Assembly: GCA_002842215.1 (NCBI GenBank) | Contig: PHCC01000003.1 | Coordinates: 1 to 64,000, forward strand | DNA: 64,000 nt | Reading direction: 5' to 3' | From: Betaproteobacteria bacterium HGW-Betaproteobacteria-9 | GTDB taxonomy: Bacteria > Pseudomonadota > Gammaproteobacteria > Burkholderiales > Burkholderiaceae_C | Part shown: one piece after another, positions 46,888 to 55,158 of the stretch | How the letters are laid out: the number at the start of each line of letters is the position of its first letter | Numbering within the stretch: position 1 is the stretch's first letter | Notes under the pieces: generated by a model | The model's database searches: none | Told to the model about the DNA's origin: nothing | Seen by the model: only the letters and a program-made list of their open reading frames with translations | Program-made: the position numbers and the translations under genes

Positions 46888-48006
46888 TCAGGCTGGGCCG
46901 GCGGGGGCCATGAACAGGGCGGCCACCAGGTCCGACTGCGTGATCATGCCCACCAGACGGTCCTGCGCGTCGAGCACGGGCATGTGGTGCAGGCCGCCGT
47001 CGGAGAACCCGCGCACCAGATCGGCGATGGCCTGTTCGGGGCGGGCGGTGCGCACCTTGCGGGTCATGATGTCTTCGACCCGGCGCGCGGTGTTCATGCG
47101 CGGCACACGGCTGGGCGCTGGCGCGCTCTGGCCGATGAAAAAATCGTGCAGCGACACGATGCCCACCAGATGCTGCTCGGCATCCACCACCGGCAGCGCC
47201 TTGATCTTGTGGTGCGCCAGGCGCGCCCAGGCTTCGTCGACCGAATCACCGGGGCCCACGCTCACCACGTCGCGCGACATGATGTCCTCGCACCGCACGC
47301 CGCCCCAGTGGCGGCGCTGCGCGTGCAGTTGCGCGCGCGTCATGATCTCTTCGAGGTCGTGGCGGTCGATGTCGAGCAGCTCGCCGAACGAGGCCAGCGC
47401 GGCGTCCAGGTCTTCCTTGTTGAAGCCCGCGCGCTGCGTGGGCAGCGGGTCGCGCGTGTCGTGGGGGCGGCTCTTGGCCACGCCATGGTGCGGGTAGCTG
47501 CGCCCCATGGCGTTGTTGAACAGCAGGGCCAGCGCCAGCATGACCGCCGAATCGGCGGCCACGGGCCAGAGCGCAAAACCAAAGCCCAGTTCGTGGATCG
47601 CCGGGCCGCCCAGCACGGCGGTGAGCGCCACCGCGCCGCCGGGTGGGTGCAGGCAGCGCAGCGCAAACATGGCCGCCACGGCGCCGGTGCCCGCCACCGC
47701 GGCGGCCAGACCCGTTGATCCGAGCCACTGGTGGCAGGCCACGCCGATCAGCGCCGAGAGCACGTTGCCGCCGATGATGGACCAGGGCTGCGCCAGCGGG
47801 CTCGCCGGCACCGCGAACAGCAACACCGCCGATGCGCCCATGGGCGCGATGAACCAGACGCTGGAGGTGCCCAGCGCGTGGCGGCTGAGCCAGTCGGTGC
47901 ACAGCAGCCCGAGGCCCACGCCCACGCTGCTGAGCCAGAGCTCCCCTCGACCGATGGTCAATGGGGCTGGGTAGAACGAACGCAGCCAGTTCAGCAGCGG
48001 ATTCAA
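46888..48006 (-). CDS. HPP family membrane protein with CBS pair
   Basis: 372-aa. N-terminal HPP domain (residues about 15-165) with four membrane segments; LHPPGGAVALTAVLG is the HPP signature. A CBS pair (residues about 235-370; DIMSRDVVSVGPGDSVDEAW and DIMTRKVRTARPEQAIADLV) forms the cytosolic part, likely nucleotide-sensing. Plant and cyanobacterial HPP proteins transport nitrite; here that is only suggestive, given the nearby nitrogen-oxide genes. Confidence 0.85.
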   Translation of the reverse strand: MNPLLNWLRSFYPAPLTIGRGELWLSSVGVGLGLLCTDWLSRHALGTSSVWFIAPMGASAVLLFAVPASPLAQPWSIIGGNVLSALIGVACHQWLGSTGLAAAVAGTGAVAAMFALRCLHPPGGAVALTAVLGGPAIHELGFGFALWPVAADSAVMLALALLFNNAMGRSYPHHGVAKSRPHDTRDPLPTQRAGFNKEDLDAALASFGELLDIDRHDLEEIMTRAQLHAQRRHWGGVRCEDIMSRDVVSVGPGDSVDEAWARLAHHKIKALPVVDAEQHLVGIVSLHDFFIGQSAPAPSRVPRMNTARRVEDIMTRKVRTARPEQAIADLVRGFSDGGLHHMPVLDAQDRLVGMITQSDLVAALFMAPAGPA

Positions 48007-48045
48007 GGGCGGGCTTTCAGCGGCCTGGTGTCAACGCTGACCGGA

Positions 48046-48741
48046 TCAGCCCGCGGCCTCCATGCCGTTGCGTTGCTTGGTCTGCGCGGTGGCGGGCGAC
48101 ACGAGGAACGCGAGCAGGGCGCGCACCGCTTCGGGCTGCGTGGAGGCCGTGGCCAGGCCGGCCGAGAAGGTGGTGATGATCTGGATCTGTGCGGGCAGCG
48201 GACCGAGCACGTCGATGCCTTCCAGGCTCATGAGTTCGCTGAGCTGCTGGAAGCCCAGCTCGACCTCGCCTTGGGCCACCAGCGAGCCCACGGGCACGCC
48301 GGGCGGGGCGGTGACGATGCGGTCTTTGATCTGTTCGGCGATGCCCCAGCGCTCGAAGAGCTTGGCCAGCTGCACGCCGCTGGGGCCGGTGGAATAGCCC
48401 AGGGTGCGCGCGGCGAGCACGGCCTGTTTCACGGCGGCTTCGCTGGCGATGTCGGGGTGCGGCGCGCCGCTGCGCACGGCCAGCGCCACGCCGGAGCGCA
48501 CCACGTCCACCTGGCTGCCGGCCACGACCTTGCCGTCGGTGGTGAGCTGAGCCACCGCGTTGGACGCAAGGGCCACGATGTCGAAGGCTTCACCGGCCTG
48601 CACGCGCTTGGCAGCGTCCACACCGCCCACCGATTCGAGTTCGATGGCCGTGCCCGGGTGGGCCTGCTGGTAGAGCGCGATCAGGTCGGCCAGCACCTGT
48701 TTGGTGGCCATGGAAGAAATGATGCGGATGGGGGGCGCCAT
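48046..48741 (-). CDS. Leaderless ModA-like oxyanion-binding protein
   Basis: 231-aa binding-protein-fold protein starting MAPPIRIISSMATKQVLADL, with no signal peptide, so it should be cytosolic. The family body includes FDIVALASNAVAQLTTDGKVV, LGYSTGPSGVQLAKLFERWGI and VELGFQQLSELMSLEGIDVL, a PBP type II (molybdate-like) pattern. Perhaps a sensor or an ABC-independent storage protein; function unknown. A 38-bp piece near its 3' end has a near-identical copy at 51403-51440. Confidence 0.72.
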   Translation of the reverse strand: MAPPIRIISSMATKQVLADLIALYQQAHPGTAIELESVGGVDAAKRVQAGEAFDIVALASNAVAQLTTDGKVVAGSQVDVVRSGVALAVRSGAPHPDIASEAAVKQAVLAARTLGYSTGPSGVQLAKLFERWGIAEQIKDRIVTAPPGVPVGSLVAQGEVELGFQQLSELMSLEGIDVLGPLPAQIQIITTFSAGLATASTQPEAVRALLAFLVSPATAQTKQRNGMEAAG

Positions 48742-48863
48742 GCGGTCAGCTCCGGGTGTTCAAGGTTGGGAAGGGGCGACGCAGTGCTGCGGCGCGAACC
48801 CGTGCAATTTAACCGCAAGCCGGGGTGGATGCCCTCACAGGGGGTGCGTCCGCGTTCGCTTCT

Positions 48864-49562
48864 TCAGACCTGGCGGCGCACCATCATTTCCTTGATCTTG
48901 CCAATTGCCAGTGCCGGGTTCAGGCCCTTGGGGCAGACGTCTGTGCAGTTCAGGATCGTGCGACAACGGAACAGACGGTAGGGGTCGTGTAAATCGTCAA
49001 GCCTGGCGCTGGTTGCGTGATCGCGGCTGTCCACGAGGAAACGGTAGGCCTGCAGCAGGCCCGCCGGACCCACGTATTTGTCGGGGTTCCACCAGAAGCT
49101 CGGGCAGGCACTCGAGCAGCAGGCGCAGAGGATGCATTCGTACAGGCCGTTGAGCTCTTCGCGCGCATCAATGGACTGCAGCCGCTCTCGCTCGGGAGGG
49201 GGTGTGTCGTCGATGAGCCAGGGCTTGATGCTGTGGTATTGCTTGAAAAAGCCGGTCATGTCGACGAACAGGTCTCGCACCACAGGCAGGCCTGGCAGGG
49301 GCTTGAGCGTCACGGTGGAGGGCAGTGTGTTCATGTTGGTGATGCAGGCCAGCCCATTTTTGCCATTGATGTTCATGGCGTCGGAACCGCACACCCCTTC
49401 CCGGCAGGAGCGACGGAAGCTCAGCGTAGGGTCCATGGCCTTGAGCCGCGTCAACACATCCAGCAGCATCCGATCTCCCGGCTGCGTGTCGATCTGAACC
49501 GTCTGCATGCGGGGCCGTGCATCAACGTCCGGGTCGTAGCGGTAGATGTGGAAGGTGCGCAT
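48864..49562 (-). CDS. sdhB: Succinate dehydrogenase iron-sulfur subunit-like protein (orphan)
   Basis: 232-aa SdhB/FrdB. The 2Fe-2S ligands are in RRSCREGVCGSDAMNINGKN and GLACITN, the 4Fe-4S and 3Fe-4S ligands in CILCACCSSACPSFWW and CRTILNCTDVCPKGLNP, all intact. Start ATG 49560-49562 gives MRTFHIYRYDPD, the common betaproteobacterial SdhB start. sdhC, sdhD and sdhA are not nearby, so this is either a second copy or a displaced subunit. Confidence 0.88.
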   Translation of the reverse strand: MRTFHIYRYDPDVDARPRMQTVQIDTQPGDRMLLDVLTRLKAMDPTLSFRRSCREGVCGSDAMNINGKNGLACITNMNTLPSTVTLKPLPGLPVVRDLFVDMTGFFKQYHSIKPWLIDDTPPPERERLQSIDAREELNGLYECILCACCSSACPSFWWNPDKYVGPAGLLQAYRFLVDSRDHATSARLDDLHDPYRLFRCRTILNCTDVCPKGLNPALAIGKIKEMMVRRQV

Positions 49563-49787
49563 CACGGGCTGTCCTTGGATCAGGTGAACGACGACGACTG
49601 GTTGGCCGGGTCTGTCGGGCTGTGCATATGCCCGGACCGTCGAGCGTGGGTGCATCGTGCCGCTTGGTCGTGTTCCTCTCTGTGCGCTTCAGTACACAGG
49701 CCCTGCATGATGCGCCAAGGTCCATGGCATTGAAAGCCCCTGTTGATTCGCTCCAAGGGCGCGTGGTCGACCGACGAGCTGCGCAGA

Positions 49788-51002
49788 TCACGCGCTGCGC
49801 GCCCGCCCACCCTTCTCAGCCCAGGTGCGCGTCCAGCGCACCTGCATCGTGCGCATCACGCCCAGCATCAGCACCGAGAACACCGCCATGATCACGAAGC
49901 CGGAGAGGAAGCTGTCGGTGTGCTGTTTGGACTGGCCCATCATGGCCGGCACGAGGCCGCCGCCGAGCGCACCGATCTCGCCGATCATGGAGCCGGCCAC
50001 GGCGGTGGAGGTGGGCCAGCGCAGCGGCACCAGCTGGAACAGCGCACCGTTGCCCGCACCCAGCGCGGCGAAGCAGACGATCAGCAGCAGCGTGGTCAGC
50101 ACGATGGAGTGCGAAGACAGGCCCACGCCCACCAACGCCACCGACACCACCACCAGCACCACGGTCAGCGTGTTCACGCCGCCCCAGTGGTCGGAAATCC
50201 AGCCGCCGAAGATGCGCACCACGGCGCCCATCAGCGCGGCGAGCATGGTCAGCTGACCGGCCTGCACCTTGCTCACGCCGAACTGGTCGTAGTAGTAGGT
50301 GGGCAGGAAGGTGGTGATGCCGATGAAGCCGCCGAAGGTGACGACGTAGATCAGGCTGAAGACCCAGCCGTCTTTTTCCAGCAGGCAGGCCAGGTGGTCT
50401 TTGATCTTGGCGTGTTGATCGCGGTCCGGCGGCTCCTTGGCCATGAAGGCCACCACCAGCATGGGCACGACCGAGGCGATGGCCGCAAAGCCGTACACCG
50501 TCTGCCAGCCGTAGGCCTGCGCCAGTGGCGGCGCCAGCAGCGCGGCGATGGCGGTGCCGGCGTTGCCCGCGCCCACCAGGCCCATGGCCAGGCCTTTGTA
50601 CTTGGGCGGGTACCAGCCCGAACCCAGTGACATGGCCACGCCGAAGCTGGCGCCGGCCACGCCCAGCAACAGCGCCATCTTGAGCATGTCGTCGTAGCTC
50701 TGCACGAAGAAGTAGCCGTACGCCATCGTGAAGCAGATCAACGCCAGTTCGACCAGGGTGGCGGTCTTGCGGCCCACGTACTGCGCCAGCAGGCCGAGCG
50801 GGAACCGCATGATCGCGCCGGCCACGATGGGGATGGACAGCAGCAGACCCTTCTGGGCCGGTGTGAGGTTGAACTCTTCGCTGATGAAGGGCGCCATGGC
50901 GCCGTTCATGACCCAGATCACGAACGAAAACGTGAGGTAGAAAAACGCTGCAAAGAGCGTCGGGGTGTGCCCGCTTTTCAGGAACGTACGGAAGCCCGCC
51001 AT
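49788..51002 (-). CDS. narK: Nitrate/nitrite MFS transporter (NarK family)
   Basis: 404-aa 12-span major facilitator protein. NarK-type segments: FYLTFSFVIWVMNGAMAPFI, the motif RFPLGLLAQYVGRK, GVAGASFGVAMSLGSGWYPP with the nitrate signature GxGNxG as GLVGAGNAGTAIAALL, and FGAGNGALFQLVPLRWP-type (CFAALGAGNGALFQLVPLRW). Start at ATG 51000-51002 (MAGFRTFL). Lies upstream of a leader with a sigma-54-like promoter and an ANTAR-type hairpin, so nitrate uptake for assimilation is likely. Confidence 0.9.
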   Translation of the reverse strand: MAGFRTFLKSGHTPTLFAAFFYLTFSFVIWVMNGAMAPFISEEFNLTPAQKGLLLSIPIVAGAIMRFPLGLLAQYVGRKTATLVELALICFTMAYGYFFVQSYDDMLKMALLLGVAGASFGVAMSLGSGWYPPKYKGLAMGLVGAGNAGTAIAALLAPPLAQAYGWQTVYGFAAIASVVPMLVVAFMAKEPPDRDQHAKIKDHLACLLEKDGWVFSLIYVVTFGGFIGITTFLPTYYYDQFGVSKVQAGQLTMLAALMGAVVRIFGGWISDHWGGVNTLTVVLVVVSVALVGVGLSSHSIVLTTLLLIVCFAALGAGNGALFQLVPLRWPTSTAVAGSMIGEIGALGGGLVPAMMGQSKQHTDSFLSGFVIMAVFSVLMLGVMRTMQVRWTRTWAEKGGRARSA

Positions 51003-51130
51003 GGCGTGGACCTTTGAGAGAGAGGGGGTGGAGAGTGAAGCCCAAGCGGCACAGGGCCCGGCCAGACAGTCGGGTGTGCGGTGCATGGGGTGCGCCAGGC
51101 GGCCGGGGTGGGTCGTCTGCTGCAGCTGAA

Positions 51131-51148
51131 AAGGCCTTCGTTAGCCTT
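51131..51148 (-). promoter_or_regulatory. ANTAR-type hexaloop hairpin in the narK leader
   Basis: Minus-strand RNA AAGGCU-AACGAA-GGCCUU: a six-base-pair stem (closing pair U-G) and a six-base loop with A at position 1 and G at position 4, the consensus for NasR/ANTAR targets. It sits at the predicted transcription start of the sigma-54-like promoter. A second hairpin and a terminator, as seen for nrtA, were not found, so the control mechanism is uncertain. Confidence 0.45.
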
Positions 51149-51157
51149 GCTCGTATC

Positions 51158-51174
51158 AAGCAGATTTCATGCCC
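51158..51174 (-). promoter_or_regulatory. Sigma-54-like promoter of narK
   Basis: Reads GGGCATGAAATCTGCTT on the minus strand: GG and GC 10 bases apart, as in -24/-12 promoters. The following CTGCTTGATA block is shared with the nrtA promoter. One mismatch at the -24 T. A GCAC-N7-GTGT element (51214-51228), one base from the NtrC half-site pattern, lies about 40 bp upstream. Confidence 0.55.
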
Positions 51175-51212
51175 GATTCAGGGGCGTTTCAAGGGGGGCG
51201 GATGGCCCGCTG

Positions 51213-51228
51213 TGCACCAAGCTTGTGT
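51213..51228. promoter_or_regulatory. NtrC-like site upstream of narK
   Basis: TGCACC-AAGCT-TGTGT: the left half matches the NtrC consensus TGCACC-N5-GGTGCA; the right half deviates at two positions. Orientation and distance from the sigma-54-like promoter are compatible with activation, though close. Confidence 0.4.
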
Positions 51229-51249
51229 CGCGAAGAGCAGGCGGCGCAA

Positions 51250-51282
51250 AGAAAAGGGGCATGCCACAAAGCATGCCCCTTT
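51250..51282. terminator. Bidirectional intrinsic terminator upstream of narK
   Basis: Arms AAAAGGGGCATGC (51250-51262) and GCATGCCCCTTTT (51269-51281) form a perfect 13-bp stem around a six-base loop CACAAA. T-rich sequence follows on both strands. On the minus strand it would end transcripts coming from nrtC before the narK promoter; it lies upstream of that promoter, so it is not an attenuator for narK. Confidence 0.85.
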
Positions 51283-51402
51283 TTGGGTAGACGAGAAAAC
51301 GACCTTCGGATGGGTTGCTCCCTGCCCCTGGGCGGCCTGTCGATGATCGACGCCCCTGGCCAGCCCTTTTACGCCACATCAACGCCCCCGCGGTCCGGGA
51401 GG

Positions 51403-51440
51403 CGGTGGCCAGACCGGCCGACAAGGTGGTGATGATCTGG
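51403..51440 (-). pseudogene. Fragment duplicated from the leaderless oxyanion-binding gene
   Basis: About 34 of 36 bases match 48149-48184. In protein terms the minus frame reads SQIITTLSAGLATAS against QIITTFSAGLATAS in the gene at 48046-48741. Similarity does not extend far on either side. A remnant of a second copy or a short conversion tract. Confidence 0.55.
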
Positions 51441-51793
51441 GACGTCATGCCGCTTCGAACATGACGCGGGTGTTTGCCTGGGCGGTTATGCTGCACGCCT
51501 CAGGGAAGTCCAGGGAGGAATTCCCGGACGGAATGGACGTTAACTCCACTTTGGCAACAAGCCAGCTGGCGGCGCTTTGACGGCCAGGCCATAGAGGTGC
51601 TGGTCAGCAGCGAGCTGACCGAAGACACCGGCGGCTTGCTGATCCTCACCACGGTCGTGGGCGCGCCCGAAGAAGGGTAGGCCGGCGGGCTGAACACAGC
51701 GGCACAGCCCTTTCGGAACGACCTGCGGCTGCGCCGCTCAACACCCGACGTACAGCGTGCCGGGGATGGCCGAGGCTTCGCCGGCCAACCCCG
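51441..51793. other. Intergenic region downstream of nrtC
   Basis: No gene I can support. A plus-strand frame ending near 51680 contains RRFDGQAIEVLVSSELTEDT then GGLLILTTVVGAPEEG, which looks protein-like, but it lacks a convincing start and family. Together with the fragment at 51403 this suggests decayed genes between narK and nrt. Confidence 0.4.
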
Positions 51794-52606
51794 TCAGGCC
51801 GCCTTTTCCACGTGCGCCTGGCGCGTGTAAAGGAAGTCGATCACGGCCTTGCGGTGGTGCTGGTATCGCGGATCGTCGGCCAGGGCCACGCGGTTGCGCG
51901 GGCGCGGCAGGTCCACGTGCAGCACCTCGCCGATGGTGGCGGCCGGCCCATTGGTCATCATCACGATCTTGTCGGACAGCAGCACGGCTTCGTCCACGTC
52001 GTGCGTGACCATCACCACCGTGCTGTTCGTGCGGGCCACGATGTCGAGCAGTTCGTCCTGCAGCTTGGCGCGGGTCAGTGCATCCAGCGCGCCGAAGGGT
52101 TCGTCCATCAGCAGCACCTTGGGTTCCATCGACAGCGCACGGGCAATGCCCACACGTTGTTTCATGCCGCCGGAGATCTCACCGGGGCGTTTCTGTGCGG
52201 CGGCGGTCAGGCCCACCAGGGCCAGCGCGGCGTCGGTACGCACCTTCAACTGGATGCGGGTTTCGGTGCGGCTGAACACGCGCTCGACCGCGAGGAAGAT
52301 GTTCTCGTAACAGGTGAGCCAGGGCAGCAGCGAGTGGTTCTGGAACACCACCGCGCGCTCGGGGCCGGGGCCGGCGATCTCGCGATCGGCGCAGAGCAGC
52401 ACACCGCTGGTGGGCGTGGTCAGGCCGGCGATCAGGTTGAGCAGGGTGGACTTGCCACAACCCGAGTGGCCGATCAGCGCCACGAACTCGCCCTTGGCGA
52501 CCGTGAGGTTGATGTCCTTGAGCGCGGGGAACAGGCCCTTCTTGGTTTTGAAGGTCTGCTCGACGCCCTGGATGTCGATGTACTTGGTGGTGTGGGTGGT
52601 GCTCAT
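51794..52606 (-). CDS. nrtC: Nitrate ABC transporter ATP-binding protein
   Basis: 270-aa ATPase of the nitrate/sulfonate/taurine class. Walker A GHSGCGKSTLLN, Q-loop VFQNHSLLPWLTCYEN, signature EISGGMKQRVGIARA, Walker B VLLMDEPFGALD, and H-loop VMVTHDVDEAVLLSD. It lacks the receptor-like C-terminal domain of cyanobacterial NrtC, so it is NrtD/NasD-like in length. Last gene of nrtA-nrtB-nrtC; the name follows gene order. Confidence 0.9.
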   Translation of the reverse strand: MSTTHTTKYIDIQGVEQTFKTKKGLFPALKDINLTVAKGEFVALIGHSGCGKSTLLNLIAGLTTPTSGVLLCADREIAGPGPERAVVFQNHSLLPWLTCYENIFLAVERVFSRTETRIQLKVRTDAALALVGLTAAAQKRPGEISGGMKQRVGIARALSMEPKVLLMDEPFGALDALTRAKLQDELLDIVARTNSTVVMVTHDVDEAVLLSDKIVMMTNGPAATIGEVLHVDLPRPRNRVALADDPRYQHHRKAVIDFLYTRQAHVEKAA

Positions 52607-52622
52607 GGGTTTCTCCTTGTTC

Positions 52623-52709
52623 GGGGGCCACCGCGGAACCGGCTTAGCCGGGCCGCTGGTGGCGCCCCCTTGAGGGGGTGACGCGCCGTTGGGCGCGGCG
52701 CGGGGGTGG
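52623..52709. repeat. Dispersed GC-rich repeat, copy 2 (nrtB-nrtC spacer)
   Basis: CCGCGGAACCGGCTTAGCCG, GGCGCCCCCTTGAGGGGGTG and GCGCGGCGCGGGGG appear in the same order as in copies 1 and 3. Lies within the nrt operon and fills the spacer between nrtB and nrtC; potential RNA hairpins may tune differential expression. Confidence 0.75.
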
Positions 52710-53645
52710 TTAAGTCCTTACCTCTTCAAACGTAAACAGGGTGGCGAGTTTGATCAGGGCGAATTCGAGCAGCAGACCGACGATGCCGATGACGAAGATC
52801 GCGATGATGATGGAGGAGACGTTGAGGTTGTTCCACTCGTCCCAGACCCAGAAGCCGATGCCCACGCCACCGGTCAGCATCTCGGCCGCGACGATCACCA
52901 GCCAGGCCGTTCCCACCGCCAGGCGCACGCCGGTCAGCAGGTAGGGCAGCACGGCGGGGAACAGGATCTTGGTGAAGATCTTCCATTCGCTCAGGTTGAG
53001 CACACGCGCCACGTTCATGTAGTCCTGCGGCACGCGCTGCACGCCCACCGCCGTGTTGATGATCATGGGCCAGATGGAGCAGATGAAGATGGTCCAGATG
53101 GCGGCCGGGTCGGCGCCCTTGAAGACCAGCAGGCCGATCGGCAGCCAGGCCAGCGGCGAGACCGGGCGCAGCAGGCTGATGAGCGGGTTGAACATGCGGC
53201 TCAAGAACTCGAAGCGGCCGATGGCGAAGCCGGCGGGAATGCCGACCGCTGCGGCCAGGCCGAAGCCGATGGCCACGCGCTGCAGCGAGGCCAGCACGTT
53301 CCAGCCCACGCCCTGGTCGTTGGGGCCGTTGCTGTAGAGCGGGTCAGAAAACACCGTGACCGCCTGCGCCCACGTTTCCAGGGGTTTGGGGATGCCGGTG
53401 TTGCCGGTGCTGGCGATCAGTTGCCAGACCAGCACCAGGCAGGCCAGACCCATGATGGGCGGCAACACCGCCATCCAGAAACCGCGGAAATCACGGCTCG
53501 CGGCCGAGGGCCGGGCGCTCACAGCGGCAGGCGCTGCGGGGGCATCGGTCTTGGGAGTGCTCATGGCTTTTCCAACGGGGCTGGCATGGGACGTGGCGGG
53601 CGGCGCGATGACCTCCAGCGGTGAATGAAAAACGGCGCTGACCAT
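52710..53645 (-). CDS. nrtB: Nitrate ABC transporter permease
   Basis: 311-aa inner-membrane permease. An N-terminal soluble extension (residues 1-60, rich in Ala/Pro) precedes six hydrophobic segments (for example MAVLPPIMGLACLVLVWQLIA, read as AVLPPIMGLACLVLVWQL). EAA loop near LLPFGxxxxx: KILFPAVLPYLLTGVRLAVGTAW, typical of NrtB/SsuC. ATG 53643-53645 preceded by AAAGGAAACCCACC. Between two dispersed repeats within the operon. Confidence 0.9.
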   Translation of the reverse strand: MVSAVFHSPLEVIAPPATSHASPVGKAMSTPKTDAPAAPAAVSARPSAASRDFRGFWMAVLPPIMGLACLVLVWQLIASTGNTGIPKPLETWAQAVTVFSDPLYSNGPNDQGVGWNVLASLQRVAIGFGLAAAVGIPAGFAIGRFEFLSRMFNPLISLLRPVSPLAWLPIGLLVFKGADPAAIWTIFICSIWPMIINTAVGVQRVPQDYMNVARVLNLSEWKIFTKILFPAVLPYLLTGVRLAVGTAWLVIVAAEMLTGGVGIGFWVWDEWNNLNVSSIIIAIFVIGIVGLLLEFALIKLATLFTFEEVRT

Positions 53646-53698
53646 GGTGGGTTTCCTTTCAGTGCAGAGCGAAGAGAGAGGTGCCTTCAACCCAGAAC

Positions 53699-53776
53699 GC
53701 CGCGGAACCGGCTTTGCCGGGCCGCCAGCGTTGCCCCCCCGTGGGGGGTGACGCGCGAAGCGCGGCGCGGGGGGCG
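53699..53776. repeat. Dispersed GC-rich repeat, copy 3 (nrtA-nrtB spacer)
   Basis: CCGCGGAACCGGCTTTGCCG, GTTGCCCCCCCGTGGGGGGT and GCGCGAAGCGCGGCGCGGGG, closest in sequence to copy 2. Located exactly in the spacer between nrtA and nrtB. Confidence 0.78.
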
Positions 53777-55063
53777 TCAAGCTTTAATAGCGAAGCCATC
53801 GGCGTAGCGAGCGGGGTCCTTGCCGTCCCAGACGATGCCGTCCATCAGCTTGCTGCTGCGCATCGGGTCCTTGGGCACACTGATGCCCATGGCGCTGGCG
53901 ACCGACTTGTACAGATCGATTTGGTTGATCTGCTTGGCGATGCCGAGGTAGTCGGGGTGGCTCTTGATCAGGCCCCAGCGCTTGTGTTGCGTGAGGAACC
54001 ACATGCCGTCCGACAGGTAGGGGAAGTTGACCTTGCCGTCGTTGAAGAACTTCATGTGGTTGGGGTCGTCCCAGGTCTTGCCCATGCCGTTCTGGTAGCG
54101 GCCCAGGATGCGCTGGTTGATCGCGTCCACACCGGTGTTGATGTAGGACTTCTGCGCCACGGTCTCGGCCATTTTCATCTTGTTCTGCAGGCCGGCGTCG
54201 ATCCAGCGGCTGGCTTCGAGCACGGCCATCATCACGGCGCGCGTGGTGTTGGGGTACTTCTTAGTGAACTCGGCCGTGGTGCCCAGCACCTTCTCGGGGT
54301 GGTCGCGCCAGATGTCCTGCGTGGTGTTGGCGGTCACGCCCACGCCGTCCATGATGGCGCGGTGGTTCCAGGGCTCACCGACGCAGAAGCCGTCCATGTT
54401 GCCGATGCGCATGTTGGCCACCATCTGCGGCGGCGGCACGGTGATCAGGCGCGCGCCCGACAGCGGGTTGATGCCGGCGGCGGCCAGCCAGTAGTGCATC
54501 CACATGGCGTGCGTGCCGGTGGGGAAGGTGCCGGCGAAGGTGTAGTCGCGCTTGTTGGCGGCCATGTATTTCGCCAGCGAGGGGCCGTCCACCGCGCCCT
54601 TGTCGGCCAGCGCCTTGGAGAGGCTGATGGCCTGGCCGTTGTTGTTCAGGCTCATCAGCACGGCCATGTCTTTCTTGGGGCCCGCCGTGCCCATGTGCAC
54701 GCCGTAGACCAGGCCGTAGAGCACGTGGGCGAAGTCGAGCTCGCCGTTGACCAGCTTGTCGCGCACACCGGCCCAGCTGGCTTCCTTGCTGGGGATGATC
54801 TTCACGCCGTACTTCTTGTCAAAGCCCAGCACCGAAGCCATCACCACGCTGGCGCAGTCGGTCAGGGGAATGAAGCCGATCTTGACCTCTTCTTTTTCCG
54901 GCGCGTCGGAGCCGGCGGCCCAGACGCCGCTGTGGCCCAGCGTGGAGAAGAAGGTGGCGGTGGCCGCGCCCTTCTTGATGAAGTCGCGGCGCGAGGCCTG
55001 TGCCGGGGTGCCGGCGTCGGCCGGGCTGGCGGCAGCGATCGGGGTGGTGGTGTCTGCGGTCAT
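53777..55063 (-). CDS. nrtA: Nitrate-binding protein, Tat-exported
   Basis: 428-aa receptor of the nitrate ABC importer (CmpA/NrtA type). A Tat signal is visible (ASRRDFIKKGAATATFFSTL, Arg25-Arg26). The body has KIGFIPLTDCASVVMASVLG, VHMGTAGPKKDMAVLMSLNN, MRIGNMDGFCVGEPWNHRAI and KRWGLIKSHPDYLG, all NrtA landmarks. Start ATG 55061-55063 follows AAGGAGTTGGAC. First gene of nrtABC, preceded by a 150-nt leader with two ANTAR-type hairpins and a terminator. Confidence 0.94.
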   Translation of the reverse strand: MTADTTTPIAAASPADAGTPAQASRRDFIKKGAATATFFSTLGHSGVWAAGSDAPEKEEVKIGFIPLTDCASVVMASVLGFDKKYGVKIIPSKEASWAGVRDKLVNGELDFAHVLYGLVYGVHMGTAGPKKDMAVLMSLNNNGQAISLSKALADKGAVDGPSLAKYMAANKRDYTFAGTFPTGTHAMWMHYWLAAAGINPLSGARLITVPPPQMVANMRIGNMDGFCVGEPWNHRAIMDGVGVTANTTQDIWRDHPEKVLGTTAEFTKKYPNTTRAVMMAVLEASRWIDAGLQNKMKMAETVAQKSYINTGVDAINQRILGRYQNGMGKTWDDPNHMKFFNDGKVNFPYLSDGMWFLTQHKRWGLIKSHPDYLGIAKQINQIDLYKSVASAMGISVPKDPMRSSKLMDGIVWDGKDPARYADGFAIKA

Positions 55064-55098
55064 GTCCAACTCCTTGCTGATTAAAAAAAGCGGTGGCC

Positions 55099-55158
55099 AA
55101 AAACAAAACGGCGCCCATTTCCAGCCCAGCTTGGTGCGGGCTTGAAATGGACGCCGTT
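55099..55158 (-). terminator. Attenuator terminator in the nrtA leader
   Basis: On the minus strand the 5' arm AACGGCG-T-CCATTTC-A-AGCCC pairs with GGGCT-G-GAAATGG-G-CGCCGTT around a roughly 10-base loop (55107-55158). About 19 base pairs with two mismatches, followed by U-rich UUGUUUUU. It lies 36 bp before the nrtA ATG, so transcription would stop there by default. Its 5' arm contains the loop and 3' arm of hairpin P2. Confidence 0.88.

Noticed and set aside
51250..51282. Terminator as a NasR-controlled attenuator of narK
   Set aside because: It lies upstream of the predicted narK promoter and so cannot be in the narK leader.
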